From Cryobacterium tepidiphilum (GTDB lineage: Bacteria > Actinomycetota > Actinomycetes > Actinomycetales > Microbacteriaceae), in NCBI RefSeq assembly GCF_003716325.1, contig NZ_RDSR01000015.1, positions 1 to 64,000 of the forward strand: DNA of 64,000 nt, in the 5' to 3' direction. A program made the position numbers and the translations under genes. Below, piece by piece: positions 17,324 through 27,943 of this stretch (position 1 is its first letter; each line of letters opens with the position of its first letter). The notes below the pieces were generated by a model, which was given only the letters and a program-made list of their open reading frames with translations, was not told where the DNA came from and did not search any database.

Positions 17324-19156
17324 TTATTCGCGGATCGAGATGCCCTCGGTCACCGGCGACCCCTGGTACATGCTCTCGATCTCGGGGGCGAAGTCGCGCA
17401 GGATGATGTTGCGCTTGATGCTGAGCTTGGGCGTCAGGTGGCCGCTGGCTTCGGTGAGCTCGGTGGCCAGGATGACGAACTTGCGGATCGACTCCGCCCG
17501 GGAGACGCGCTGGTTCGCGGCGTCGACGGCGCGCTGCACCTCGGCGCGCACGGCCGGGTTCTCGGCGGCCTCGGCCAGCGACATGCCGGCGTCCTCGCGG
17601 TTGTTGTTGAGCCACACGGGCAGCATCTCGGGATCCAGTGTGACGAGGGCGGCGATGAAGGGCTTCTGGTCGCCGACCACGACGACCTGCCCGATGAGCG
17701 GGTTGGAGCGGATCGGGTCCTCGAGGGCCGCAGGCGCGACGTTCTTGCCCGCGGCGGTGACGATGATCTCCTTCTTCCGACCGGTGATGGTAAGGAAGCC
17801 GTCGTCGTCGAACGCGCCGATGTCACCGGTCTTGAACCAGCCGTCATCGAACGCGGCCGCCGTCGCATCCGGGTTGTTCCAATACTCCTTGAAGACGTCG
17901 ACGCCCTTGATCTCGACCTCGCCGTCGTCCATGACGCGCACCGAGACGCCGGGCAGGGGCGGTCCGACGGTGCCGATCTTCGACTCGCCCGGCCGGTTCA
18001 CCGTGGCGGGGGCGGTGGATTCGGTGAGGCCGTACCCCTCGAGGATCTCGATGCCGAGGCTGTGGAAGAAGTGACCGAGGTGGGCGCCGAGCGGAGCGGA
18101 GCCGGACACGGCGTACCGCACATTGCCGCCGAGGGCGTCGCGGAGCTTGCGGTAGACGAGCTTGTCGAACAGGGCGAACTTCAGCCGGTTCGACAGCGGC
18201 AGGGCCTCACCGGCGGCGCGGGCGCGGGAGTGTTCGACGGCGACAGCGGCCGCGGCCCGGAAGATGCGGCCCTTGCCGGCCGCCTCCGCCTTCTGTTCCG
18301 ACGAGTTGTACACCTTCTCGAAGACGCGCGGCACGGCCAGCAGGAACGTCGGCTTGAACGAGCCGAGGGAGGGCAACAGCTGCTTCGTGTCGGGCTGGTG
18401 ACCCACCCGCACACCGGCGTGCACGCACAACACGGCGATGAAGCGGGCGAAGACGTGGGCGAGGGTGATGAACAGGAGGGTCGAGGCGCCGCGCTCGTCC
18501 TGGAGCACCAAACGCAGCCCGATGGCGGAGTTGGCCGCCGTCTCGACGAAGTTCGCGTGGGTGAGCACGCAGCCCTTGGGCTTGCCCGTCGACCCTGAGG
18601 TGTAGATGAGGGTCGCGATGTCGTCGCCGCCCGCGAGCCGGCGTCGCCGTTCGATCTCGGCGTCGGACACGTCGCGGCCCTGCGCCACGAGCTTGTCGAG
18701 GTCGCCCAGGTCGATCTGCCACACGTTCCGCACGGCGGGGAGTTCCGGGTGCACCTCGTCGAAGCGCGAGAAGTGCTCCGGCGTCTCCACGATCATGCCC
18801 GTGGCGCCGGAGTCGCTGAGGCTCCAGTGGATCTGGCTGGGGGAGTTGGTCTCGTAGACCGGCACCAGGATCGCGCCCGCGAACCACACCGCGAAGTCGA
18901 TGAGCGTCCACTCGTACCGGGTCTTGCAGACCAGGCCGATTTTCTCCCCGGGTTCGATGCCGGCGGCGACGAGGCCCTTGGCCAGGGCCACCACCTGGTC
19001 GTAGAACTCCCGGGTGGTCACCGGGTCCCAGCCTCCCGCACGCGGCACCGAGAACAGCACGAGGTCGGGGGACTCGGCGAGACGGTCTACCAGCAGGTCG
19101 GTGACGTTGGCGTCCGGGCGGGGCGCGACCACGGCGGGTGCGTCGATCTGTTTCAC
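17324..19156 (-). CDS. long-chain fatty acid--CoA ligase (AMP-binding)
   Basis: A 610-residue adenylate-forming enzyme that activates fatty acids as acyl-AMP and then acyl-CoA. The AMP-binding P-loop LIYTSGSTGKPKG lies near residues 184-196, GYGLTESTAP near 375-384, and the C-terminal hinge and lysine region (FKTGDIGAFDDDGFLTITGRK) near 450-470. It matches the FadD15 type that sits near aroG in M. tuberculosis. The open frame runs 376 codons further upstream, but AAGGAG five bases before the GTG at 19156 and the homologous N-terminus fix the start. It is divergent from the glucokinase gene. Confidence 0.9.
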   Translation of the reverse strand: MKQIDAPAVVAPRPDANVTDLLVDRLAESPDLVLFSVPRAGGWDPVTTREFYDQVVALAKGLVAAGIEPGEKIGLVCKTRYEWTLIDFAVWFAGAILVPVYETNSPSQIHWSLSDSGATGMIVETPEHFSRFDEVHPELPAVRNVWQIDLGDLDKLVAQGRDVSDAEIERRRRLAGGDDIATLIYTSGSTGKPKGCVLTHANFVETAANSAIGLRLVLQDERGASTLLFITLAHVFARFIAVLCVHAGVRVGHQPDTKQLLPSLGSFKPTFLLAVPRVFEKVYNSSEQKAEAAGKGRIFRAAAAVAVEHSRARAAGEALPLSNRLKFALFDKLVYRKLRDALGGNVRYAVSGSAPLGAHLGHFFHSLGIEILEGYGLTESTAPATVNRPGESKIGTVGPPLPGVSVRVMDDGEVEIKGVDVFKEYWNNPDATAAAFDDGWFKTGDIGAFDDDGFLTITGRKKEIIVTAAGKNVAPAALEDPIRSNPLIGQVVVVGDQKPFIAALVTLDPEMLPVWLNNNREDAGMSLAEAAENPAVRAEVQRAVDAANQRVSRAESIRKFVILATELTEASGHLTPKLSIKRNIILRDFAPEIESMYQGSPVTEGISIRE

Positions 19157-19321
19157 GGCGACTCCTTCGGTACCGAGGGGTGTGCTGGCTCGAGGTGTCG
19201 CACCGCAAGCGGGCTGTCCCGGACGGCAAACTCGTTTACTACACTCTAGAGGGTGCAGGCAGCCGGTTCCGGTGTTGTCCGCCGTGTCCGTGTTCCCTCC
19301 ACCGTGACGAAAGGCGCCGCT

Positions 19322-20287
19322 GTGCATGCCATAGGAATCGACATCGGCGGCACCAAGATCGCCGGTGCCCTCGTCGACGACGACGGCACCATCATCCGTG
19401 CCGACCGGCAGCCGAGCCCGGCCACCGACCCCGGGCAGATCGAGGACGTCGTCGTGGCCATGGTCACGGCCCTCGCCGAGGGCGAGGACGTGACCGGGGT
19501 GGGCGTTGCGGCAGCAGGGTTCATCGACGCCGCCGGCTCCACCGTCTACTACGCGCCCAACATCAACTGGCGCAACGAACCGTTCAAGGACAAGCTCGAG
19601 GCGCGCCTGCCGTTTCCCGTGGTCATCGAGAACGACGCCAACGCGGCCGGCTGGGCGGAGTTCCGTTTCGGCGCCGGCCGCGACGCCACCGACATGGTGA
19701 TGCTCACCATCGGCACGGGCGTCGGCGGCGCCGTCGTCGCCGACGGCACGCTGCTCCGGGGCGGTTTCGGCTCCGGGGGCGAGCTGGGGCACCTGCGCCT
19801 GGTTCCCGGCGGCCTGCCCTGCGGATGCGGCGCCCACGGCTGCCTGGAACAGTACGGCTCCGGCCGCGCCCTGCTCCGCATCGCCGGTGAACTGGCGGAT
19901 GCCGGCGGCATCGGCCTGCCCCTCGCCGCCGCGCGCGACGCGTCGGGCACGCTCACCGGCGCCGAGGTCGGCCGGCTCATCATGGAAGGCGACCAGGGCG
20001 CCGTGTCCGCGCTCCGCCAGCTGGGAGCCGCGCTCGGGCAGGCGGCCGCCAGCCTCGGCGCGGTGCTCGACCCGCAGCTGTTCGTCATCGGCGGGGGAGT
20101 GGCCGACGCCGGCGACCTGCTGCTCGATCCGATTCGGCAGGCCTACCTCGAGCACCTTCCCGCGCGGGGGTACCACCCGGAGGCGCGCTTCGCCATCGCC
20201 GAGCTCGTCAACGACGCCGGCGTCGTGGGCGCCGCCGACCTCGCCCGGGTGCACGCTGCGAAGCGCCTGTCCCCGGCATCCCACTGA
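19322..20287 (+). CDS. glk: ROK-family glucokinase
   Basis: Phosphorylates glucose to glucose-6-phosphate with ATP. AIGIDIGGTKIAGALVD at the N-terminus is the phosphate-binding loop, ENDANAAGWAEFRFGAG holds the catalytic Asp, and CGCGAHGCLEQYGSG is the ROK zinc-binding signature. The 321-residue length is typical. Upstream GTGs are in frame from 19253, but GAAAGG with 7-base spacing favours the GTG at 19322. A ROK kinase for another sugar (fructose, N-acetylmannosamine) cannot be fully excluded. It is followed by a PlsC-type acyltransferase gene after 19 bases, probably one operon. Confidence 0.86.
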   Translation: MHAIGIDIGGTKIAGALVDDDGTIIRADRQPSPATDPGQIEDVVVAMVTALAEGEDVTGVGVAAAGFIDAAGSTVYYAPNINWRNEPFKDKLEARLPFPVVIENDANAAGWAEFRFGAGRDATDMVMLTIGTGVGGAVVADGTLLRGGFGSGGELGHLRLVPGGLPCGCGAHGCLEQYGSGRALLRIAGELADAGGIGLPLAAARDASGTLTGAEVGRLIMEGDQGAVSALRQLGAALGQAAASLGAVLDPQLFVIGGGVADAGDLLLDPIRQAYLEHLPARGYHPEARFAIAELVNDAGVVGAADLARVHAAKRLSPASH

Positions 20288-20306
20288 CGACCGGCAAGGA
20301 GCAACG

Positions 20307-20996
20307 ATGTTCTACTGGCTGATGAAGAACATTGTCGTCGGGCCGTTGCTGCTGGGGGTTTTCCGGCCGTGGGTGATCGGGCTCGAGAACATCCCGAAAA
20401 CGGGCGGCGTCATTCTCGCGAGCAACCACCTGTCGTTCATCGACTCGATCTTCCTGCCGCTCGTGGTGCGCCGCCGCGTCGCGTTCCTCGCCAAGAGCGA
20501 GTACTTCACCGGCACCGGCCTGAAGGGATGGGCGACCCGCCAGTTCTTCAAGGCCACCGGGCAGCTGCCGATCGACCGCTCCGGCGGACGCGCCTCGGAG
20601 GACTCGCTCAACACGGGCCTCCGCGTGCTCGGCGGAGGCGGCATCCTCGGCATCTATCCGGAGGGGACGAGGAGCCCGGACGCCCGCATGTACCGGGGCC
20701 GCACCGGAGTCGCGCGCATGGTGCTCGAGGCCGGCGTCCCCATCGTCCCGGTCGCGATGATCGACACCGAGAAGGCCATGCCCACCGGCACCCGGGTGCC
20801 GAAGGTGCGCCGCATCGGCATCATCATCGGCGAGCCGCTCGACTTCAGCCGGTTCGACGGGATGGAGGGCGACCGGTTCGTGCTGCGCGCGATCACCGAT
20901 GAACTCATGTACGAGCTGCAGCGGCTGAGCCACCAGGACTACGTCGACGTGTACGCGTCGAGCGTCAAGGAGAAGCGCGCGAACCTTTCGCGATAA
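20307..20996 (+). CDS. 1-acyl-glycerol-3-phosphate acyltransferase (PlsC-like)
   Basis: A 229-residue membrane-associated acyltransferase. NHLSFID supplies the H-x4-D catalytic motif near residues 37-43; EGTRS near 120-124 binds the phosphate of the acceptor. It would add the second acyl chain in phosphatidic acid synthesis, although family members can use other acceptors (mycobacterial Rv2182c is the syntenic match). AAGGAG precedes the ATG. The frame stays open upstream into glk but that part is antisense-like noise. The gene ends where a candidate promoter for aroG begins. Confidence 0.87.
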   Translation: MFYWLMKNIVVGPLLLGVFRPWVIGLENIPKTGGVILASNHLSFIDSIFLPLVVRRRVAFLAKSEYFTGTGLKGWATRQFFKATGQLPIDRSGGRASEDSLNTGLRVLGGGGILGIYPEGTRSPDARMYRGRTGVARMVLEAGVPIVPVAMIDTEKAMPTGTRVPKVRRIGIIIGEPLDFSRFDGMEGDRFVLRAITDELMYELQRLSHQDYVDVYASSVKEKRANLSR

Positions 20997-20999
20997 GCT
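20994..20999 (+). promoter_or_regulatory. candidate minus-10 (TAAGCT) upstream of aroG
   Basis: TAAGCT overlaps the acyltransferase stop codon. A start near 21007-21009 would give a leader of about 146-148 bases before aroG, containing a small open frame from GTG 21009 and two direct copies of GAACACCGACAC (21034-21045 and 21048-21059). Confidence 0.35.
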
Positions 21000-21008
21000 G
21001 CCACAGTC

Positions 21009-21161
21009 GTGTTCCAAGCGATCACCGATAAGCGAACACCGACACGAGAACACCGACACCTGCCGAGCATCGGCGCTCGCCCGGCGGCACCCGGCCGCCC
21101 GGCTCCCGCGCGGCCTTCGCGCGCCCCGGATAGTGACAAACAGGAAGAAGCCCAGTGGTAG
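21009..21161 (+). CDS. possible 50-residue upstream ORF overlapping aroG start
   Basis: A GTG placed nine bases after TAAGCT opens a 50-codon frame that runs to CAG-TGG-TAG and overlaps the first codons of aroG. The predicted peptide is basic and Pro/Ala-rich, has no domain, and contains a single tryptophan as its last residue; that Trp codon shares two bases with the aroG GTG. It may be a regulatory leader or simply a chance frame in GC-rich DNA. No Shine-Dalgarno sequence is present, so it would need leaderless initiation. Confidence 0.25.
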   Translation: MFQAITDKRTPTREHRHLPSIGARPAAPGRPAPARPSRAPDSDKQEEAQW

Positions 21162-22525
21162 ACCCCACCGAACCAGTCGTGGCCGCAGACGAGTCTGTGA
21201 TTGCCGGCCTGGACTATTGGCGCACCCTTCCTATCAAGCAGCAGCCCGACTGGACCGACACGGATGCCGTGGCCGCCGCATCCGCTGAACTGTCGGCCCT
21301 GCCGCCGCTCGTCTTCGCCGGCGAGGTCGACATCCTGCGCAACCGGCTCGCCCAGGCGGCCCGCGGTGAGGCGTTCCTCCTGCAGGGCGGCGACTGCGCC
21401 GAGACCTTCGCGGGGGCCACGGCCGACCAGATCCGCGCCCGCGTGAAGACCGTGCTGCAGATGGCCGTCGTGCTCACCTACGGCGCGTCCATGCCCGTGG
21501 TCAAGATGGGGCGGATGGCGGGGCAGTTCGCCAAGCCCAGGTCCAGCGATTTCGAGACCCGCGGCGACGTCACGCTCCCCGCGTACCGCGGCGACATCGT
21601 GAACGGCTACGACTTCACCCCCGACTCCCGGCAGGCCGATCCGTCGCGCCTGGTGAAGGGGTACCACACGGCGGCGTCGACCCTGAACCTCATCCGCGCC
21701 TTCACGCAGGGCGGGTTCGCCGACCTGCGGCAGGTGCACAGCTGGAACCAGGGCTTCGCGGCAAACCCGGCGAACCAGCGCTACGAGAAGCTCGCCAAGG
21801 AGATCGACCGCGCGATCAAGTTCATGATCGCCTGCGGCGCCGACTTCGACGCCATGAAGCGCACCGAGTTCTACACCAGCCATGAGGGCCTCCTCATGGA
21901 CTACGAGCGGCCGATGACCCGCATCGACTCGCGCACCGGCACGCCGTACAACACGTCGGCGCACTTCATCTGGATCGGGGAGCGCACCCGGGACCTCGAC
22001 GGGGCCCACGTCGACTTCCTGTCGCGCGTGCGCAACCCGATCGGTGTGAAGCTCGGCCCGACCACGAGCACCGACGACATGCTTCGGCTGGTCGACGCGC
22101 TCGACCCGCACCGCGAGCCGGGCCGGCTCACGTTCATCACCCGCATGGGCGCCGGCAAGATCCGCGACGCCCTGCCCCCGCTCCTGGAAGCGATCAAGGG
22201 CAGCGACGCGCAGCCGCTGTGGGTCACCGACCCCATGCACGGCAACGGGCTGACCACTCCGACCGGATACAAGACGCGCCGGTTCGATGACGTGGTCGAC
22301 GAGGTCAAGGGCTTCTTCGAAGCGCACCGGGCGGCGGGAACGCACCCCGGCGGCATCCATGTCGAGCTCACCGGCGACGACGTGACCGAGTGCCTGGGCG
22401 GCTCGGAGCACATCGACGAGGCCACCCTCGCGACCCGGTACGAGTCGCTGTGCGACCCGCGCCTGAACCACATGCAGTCACTGGAGCTCGCGTTCCTCGT
22501 GGCCGGGGAGCTCGCCGCCCGCTAG
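21155..22525 (+). CDS. aroG: class II DAHP synthase (3-deoxy-7-phosphoheptulonate synthase)
   Basis: First enzyme of the shikimate pathway, joining PEP and erythrose-4-phosphate. The 456-residue protein is of the plant/mycobacterial class II type: LLQGGDCAETF with probable metal ligand C81, then KMGRMAGQFAKPRS, and ECLGGSEHIDE near the C-terminus. The GTG start gives the expected N-terminus and has AGGAAGAAG upstream. As in M. tuberculosis (aroG Rv2178c), it lies next to a PknL-type kinase gene, which converges on it. Feedback behaviour (through chorismate mutase binding or amino acids) cannot be judged from the sequence. Confidence 0.93.
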   Translation: MVDPTEPVVAADESVIAGLDYWRTLPIKQQPDWTDTDAVAAASAELSALPPLVFAGEVDILRNRLAQAARGEAFLLQGGDCAETFAGATADQIRARVKTVLQMAVVLTYGASMPVVKMGRMAGQFAKPRSSDFETRGDVTLPAYRGDIVNGYDFTPDSRQADPSRLVKGYHTAASTLNLIRAFTQGGFADLRQVHSWNQGFAANPANQRYEKLAKEIDRAIKFMIACGADFDAMKRTEFYTSHEGLLMDYERPMTRIDSRTGTPYNTSAHFIWIGERTRDLDGAHVDFLSRVRNPIGVKLGPTTSTDDMLRLVDALDPHREPGRLTFITRMGAGKIRDALPPLLEAIKGSDAQPLWVTDPMHGNGLTTPTGYKTRRFDDVVDEVKGFFEAHRAAGTHPGGIHVELTGDDVTECLGGSEHIDEATLATRYESLCDPRLNHMQSLELAFLVAGELAAR

Positions 22526-22587
22526 GCCCGCCTGCGCCGCATCGACCGTGCGCGGCCGTGCTGGCTGCGGGAAACTCGGGCGGCGGG

Positions 22588-24531
<1,944 letters not shown>

Positions 24532-24537
24532 CCGTAG

Positions 24538-24543
24538 AGTCTA
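24538..24543 (-). promoter_or_regulatory. candidate minus-10 (TAGACT) for pknL
   Basis: TAGACT on the minus strand, followed by six bases and the GTG at 24531. No Shine-Dalgarno sequence is visible before that codon, consistent with leaderless translation. Confidence 0.45.
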
Positions 24544-24617
24544 AGGATCGCGGCGGCCCACAGCGGACCCAACACTCTGATTGCCCGGTTTCGTGACCAA
24601 GTCGGGATGCATGCGGC

Positions 24618-25667
24618 CTAACCCAGTTCCTCCAGCCAGCGTCTCGCCGAGGCCTCCCACTTGGCGTAGTGGTTCGGGAAGGCCGAGATCTGCACCGCCT
24701 GGGCGGCGTCGTTGACGCTCATCGATTCCCAGCCGTCGATGTCGAAGAGGCCCCTGGTGGTTTTCGTGCCCGGGCGGCCGGCGCCCTGGAAGAAGGCGCG
24801 GGTGGCATACGTCGCGTCCATGACCTGGTCGGGTGATCCCCACCCGGTCGAGGGTCGCTGCTGGAACAGTCCGAGCGAGTCGCGGTCGCCGTGGTCAAGG
24901 TTCAGCAGCCCCGACTCCTGGGCGGCCGTGGCCAGCGCCACCACGAGCGCCGCGTCGTCGGCCCCGACCTCCCGGCCGACCGCGATGATGGTGCGGGCGT
25001 TCTCGCGCATCTCGTCGGTCAGGGCCTCGGCGGGAACCGACGAGGGCAGCGGCGCCGCGGATTCGGCCGCGGCCGTCACGCCGTCCGGCACGATGATCGA
25101 CTGGCCCGGGAAGATCGTGCTCGACTCGTCCAGTCCGTTGGCGGCCAGCACGGCGGCGGTCGAGACGCCGTAGGCGTCGGCGATGCCGCTCACGGTATCG
25201 CCGGAGGCGACCGTGTGCGTGACGCCCGCACCGGCCGCCGCCGGCGCCGCGACGGGTTCGGGGGCCGCGTCGGCGAGCACCAGCGTCTGGCCGGGGAAGA
25301 TCAGCGTCGACCAGCCCAGGCCGTTCATCGCGAGAACGGATGCCGTCGGCAGGCCGAAGCGGGCCGCCACGTCGGCGACGGTGTCGCCCTCGACAACGGT
25401 GTACGTGTGTGGGGCGGGTGCGCTCTGCGCCGCGCGCTTCGTGAGCGCGCCCCGGCCGGACTGGTCCTTGGCCTTCGCCGGCTTCTTCGTCGCGGCCTGT
25501 GCCTCCGCGGGAGCGGCCGGGTGCAGCACCATGGCGACCGCGCTCACGAGCGCCAGCGGCAGGGCGAGCGCCATCCGTCGGCGGCGGGAGGTGCCACGCG
25601 CCGGGCGAGGGGAGCCCGCTTCCGTGTCGGCGGCGGGGCTGGTGGCGGACGATTCGGAGGGTGACAT
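24618..25667 (-). CDS. LysM-repeat secreted protein with lytic transglycosylase-like tail
   Basis: A 349-residue exported protein. A basic stretch (RRRRM) and hydrophobic segment near residues 30-55 ending in AEAQA form a signal peptide. Two LysM peptidoglycan-binding domains follow (HTYTVVEGDTVADVAARFG and HTVASGDTVSGIADAYG). The C-terminal part (ALTDEMRENARTIIAVG, LVVALATAAQESGL, DSLGLFQQRPSTGWG) resembles the lysozyme-like fold of secreted Rpf/transglycosylase-type domains. It is probably a cell wall hydrolase or binder. The frame is open upstream for 80 codons, but the ATG at 25667 has the signal peptide. TTAGGCT about 45 bases upstream may be its minus-10. It is transcribed in the same direction as pknL. 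Confidence 0.82.
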   Translation of the reverse strand: MSPSESSATSPAADTEAGSPRPARGTSRRRRMALALPLALVSAVAMVLHPAAPAEAQAATKKPAKAKDQSGRGALTKRAAQSAPAPHTYTVVEGDTVADVAARFGLPTASVLAMNGLGWSTLIFPGQTLVLADAAPEPVAAPAAAGAGVTHTVASGDTVSGIADAYGVSTAAVLAANGLDESSTIFPGQSIIVPDGVTAAAESAAPLPSSVPAEALTDEMRENARTIIAVGREVGADDAALVVALATAAQESGLLNLDHGDRDSLGLFQQRPSTGWGSPDQVMDATYATRAFFQGAGRPGTKTTRGLFDIDGWESMSVNDAAQAVQISAFPNHYAKWEASARRWLEELG

Positions 25668-25802
25668 GAGCAGTCCCTGTGAGTTCGTGGACGGACTCGG
25701 GTTCGGGCACAGCCTAACCCGAACCCTCCCGACCGGCCCGGAGGCGCATCGATTCGCCCCGGGTGTTTTGCTGAACCCCTCCGGCATGGCACTCTTAATG
25801 CC

Positions 25803-26144
25803 GTGACCGACGCGTTTGATGAGCATCAGTGGCTGACCATTCCCGACCTCGTTGAGCGCCTCGGCATCTCCCAGGGCCGGGTGCGACGCCTCATCGAAGA
25901 CAAGCACCTCCTCGCGGTACGCCGAAACGGCGTGCTCGCGGTGCCCGAGATCTTCCTCGACGGCGCCGAGCCGCTCGGCGAACTGCGTGGCACGGTCTTC
26001 GTGCTCGGCGACGACGGCTTCACCGATGACGAGGCGATGCGCTGGCTGCTCGAGGTCGACGACGTGCTCGGGGTCGCCCCGATCGACGCCCTGCGCGCCG
26101 GGCGCAAGACCGAGGTGCGTCGCGTCGCCCAGGCCCTGGCCTAA
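25803..26144 (+). CDS. Rv2175c-type DNA-binding protein
   Basis: A 113-residue protein with an N-terminal winged helix-turn-helix (WLTIPDLVERLGISQGRVRRLIED) and a small C-terminal domain (DDGFTDDEAMRWLLEVDD). It matches the Rv2175c family, a DNA-binding substrate of the kinase PknL in M. tuberculosis. The kinase gene here is nearby but reads the other way, with the LysM gene between. The short N-terminal tail (MTDAFDEHQ) has one threonine, the region phosphorylated in Rv2175c. GTG start; CACTCT lies seven bases upstream, similar to other leaderless candidates. It converges on the prenyl synthase gene with 7 bases between stops. Confidence 0.82.
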   Translation: MTDAFDEHQWLTIPDLVERLGISQGRVRRLIEDKHLLAVRRNGVLAVPEIFLDGAEPLGELRGTVFVLGDDGFTDDEAMRWLLEVDDVLGVAPIDALRAGRKTEVRRVAQALA

Positions 26145-26151
26145 GCGGCCC

Positions 26152-27240
26152 TCAGGCTGTGCGGCGGGTCACCGTCACGGCGAGGTCGCGTAGCTCCGTG
26201 CGCGCATCCGCCAGCAGCGGGGCATCCGTGATCGCCGACAGCGCCTCGGCGACGTAATCGGAGATCATCCCCTCGACCTGGTCGACCGCGCCGCTTCGGC
26301 GGATGAGCTGCTGCAACGCGGCGATCTGCGCGTCGCTGAGTCCGGGGTCGCCGAGGCCTGCGTCGAGCTGCGTCCGTTCGGCCTGGTCCAGTCCCTGCCG
26401 GGCGAGTGCGACGAGGACCGTTCGCTTTCCCTCGCGGATGTCGTCGCCGCTCGGCTTGCCGGTCACCTCGCTGTCGCCGAAGACACCGAGAACGTCGTCG
26501 CGGAGCTGGTAGGCGATGCCGAGCGGCAGCCCGAACCGGCGGAGCGCCTCGAGCTGCTCGCTGTCGGCGCCGGAGAGGGCCGCACCGATCACGAGCGGCG
26601 CCTGCACGCTGTACTTCGCCGATTTGAACGTGATGACGCGGAGCGCCCGCCCGAACAGCTCCGATTCCGGCTGCACCAGCCAGGCACGCTCTTCCAGGAT
26701 GTCGAGGTACTGGCCCGCGGTCACCTCGGTGCGCATCGCGTTGAACAGCGTCCGCGTGCGCCGTGCCGACGCCCGGTCGGCGAGCCGGTCCAGTCCTTCG
26801 TCGAGGAGCTCGTCACTCCAGCCGAGCAGCAGGTCGCCGAGCAGGATACCGGCGGCGCGCCCGTATTCGGGGCCGTTCCCGGCCCATCCGCTCGCCTCGT
26901 GGATGCCCTCGAAGAGCCGGTGCGCGGATGCGCCGCCTCGGCGGGTGTCTGAGTTGTCGATGATGTCGTCGTGGACGAGGGCGGCGGCATGGAACACCTC
27001 GAGCGCCGTGGCACAGGAGACGGTGGCGGCCAGCGCGTCGCCCTCCTGCTCGGCGATGCTGCGCGCTCCCCAGTAGCAGAACTGCGCGCGGAACCGTTTG
27101 CCACCGCTGAGAAACTGCCGAGAGAACTCTGACAGGGGGACAAGGTCGGAGCCGATCGCGGCGAGAATTGGTTCGCGTGCGGTGAGGAACTCGTCGATGC
27201 GGGAACGAACCAGGTCCACCAGGGGAGTGCTTTCAGCCAC
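26152..27240 (-). CDS. polyprenyl diphosphate synthase (IdsA-like)
   Basis: A 362-residue trans-prenyltransferase that extends allylic diphosphates with isopentenyl diphosphate. The first aspartate-rich motif is DDIIDNSDTRRG near residues 95-106. The second is YQLRDDVLGVFGDSEVTGKPSGDD near 242-265, with the LGVFGD form common in actinobacterial geranylgeranyl/farnesyl diphosphate synthases. GGKRFRAQFCYWGAR holds the usual GGKR-x-R substrate site. Chain length cannot be read with certainty; quinone or carotenoid precursors are likely products. The syntenic M. tuberculosis gene is idsA2. GTG start with TAGGCT six bases upstream. Confidence 0.9.
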   Translation of the reverse strand: MAESTPLVDLVRSRIDEFLTAREPILAAIGSDLVPLSEFSRQFLSGGKRFRAQFCYWGARSIAEQEGDALAATVSCATALEVFHAAALVHDDIIDNSDTRRGGASAHRLFEGIHEASGWAGNGPEYGRAAGILLGDLLLGWSDELLDEGLDRLADRASARRTRTLFNAMRTEVTAGQYLDILEERAWLVQPESELFGRALRVITFKSAKYSVQAPLVIGAALSGADSEQLEALRRFGLPLGIAYQLRDDVLGVFGDSEVTGKPSGDDIREGKRTVLVALARQGLDQAERTQLDAGLGDPGLSDAQIAALQQLIRRSGAVDQVEGMISDYVAEALSAITDAPLLADARTELRDLAVTVTRRTA

Positions 27241-27246
27241 GCGCCT

Positions 27247-27252
27247 AGCCTA
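27247..27252 (-). promoter_or_regulatory. candidate minus-10 (TAGGCT) for the prenyl synthase gene
   Basis: TAGGCT on the minus strand followed by AGGCGC and then the GTG at 27240; the six-base spacing implies a leaderless transcript. Confidence 0.45.
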
Positions 27253-27313
27253 GCTATGGCAGCAGGACTAGAATCAGATGTGATCTGCTCGATCCCGTAA
27301 TGGAGGGAATGAG

Positions 27314-27679
27314 ATGCCACTTTCGGAGCAGGAGCAGCGACTCCTCGATGAGATGGAGCGCAGTCTCTATCACAATGACGCCGATTTCGTGGCGACGGTG
27401 GGCGCCACGCGCTTGCGACCCAACTACCGCTCGATCGCCGTGGGCGTTCTGGTCGCAGTCGTCGGCATCGCCGCCTTGATCGCCGGCGTCGCACTGCAAC
27501 AGCTGTGGCTCGGCATCCTCGGTTTCGTGGTGATGTTCGGGGGCGTGCTCATTGCGTTGAGTCCCGCCAAGACGATCCGCACCGTGTCGAAGTCGCGTGC
27601 CGGTCGCTCCGGAACGAAGCAGGGTTTCATGGACCGGTTGAACGACCGCTGGGACCGTCGCCAGGACGAGCAGCACTAG
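27314..27679 (+). CDS. DUF3040 membrane protein
   Basis: A 121-residue protein beginning MPLSEQEQRLLDEMERSL, the hallmark of DUF3040 proteins in actinobacteria. Two adjacent hydrophobic helices (about residues 42-62 and 66-86) are followed by a basic tail. The function is unknown; the gene is regularly found just upstream of mraZ (Rv2169c in M. tuberculosis). GGAGGGAATGAG precedes the ATG. A strong terminator separates it from mraZ. Confidence 0.88.
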   Translation: MPLSEQEQRLLDEMERSLYHNDADFVATVGATRLRPNYRSIAVGVLVAVVGIAALIAGVALQQLWLGILGFVVMFGGVLIALSPAKTIRTVSKSRAGRSGTKQGFMDRLNDRWDRRQDEQH

Positions 27680-27701
27680 ACCCTCCACCTTCCTCCACCA
27701 G

Positions 27702-27733
27702 AAAAGGGTTGATCTTCGGATCGGCCCTTTTTT
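27702..27733 (+). terminator. intrinsic terminator after the DUF3040 gene
   Basis: AAAAGGG-TT-GATC closes through a TTCG tetraloop onto GATC-GG-CCCTTTT, giving a continuous 13-bp stem if two U-G wobble pairs are allowed, and the strand ends in six T. It is the clearest rho-independent terminator in the window. It insulates the cell wall cluster from upstream transcription. Confidence 0.85.
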
Positions 27734-27943
27734 CATGCCCGCGCATGCCCGCCCGTGACAGCGGATGGCCGGCGAGGCGGGGCGTGGGGCCCGTGAGGTG
27801 CGGAGAATGCGCCTTCTCGGGCGCCGGAACGGCTCCCGCGGGGCACTCCGCGACCCCTCCGATTCCCTCCACCAGCGACTGCCGCGTCTTTTCAAGGCAA
27901 TTGCCCAGTATTTTCTCGCGAAAACGGCTCTTTTCGGGCTCCG

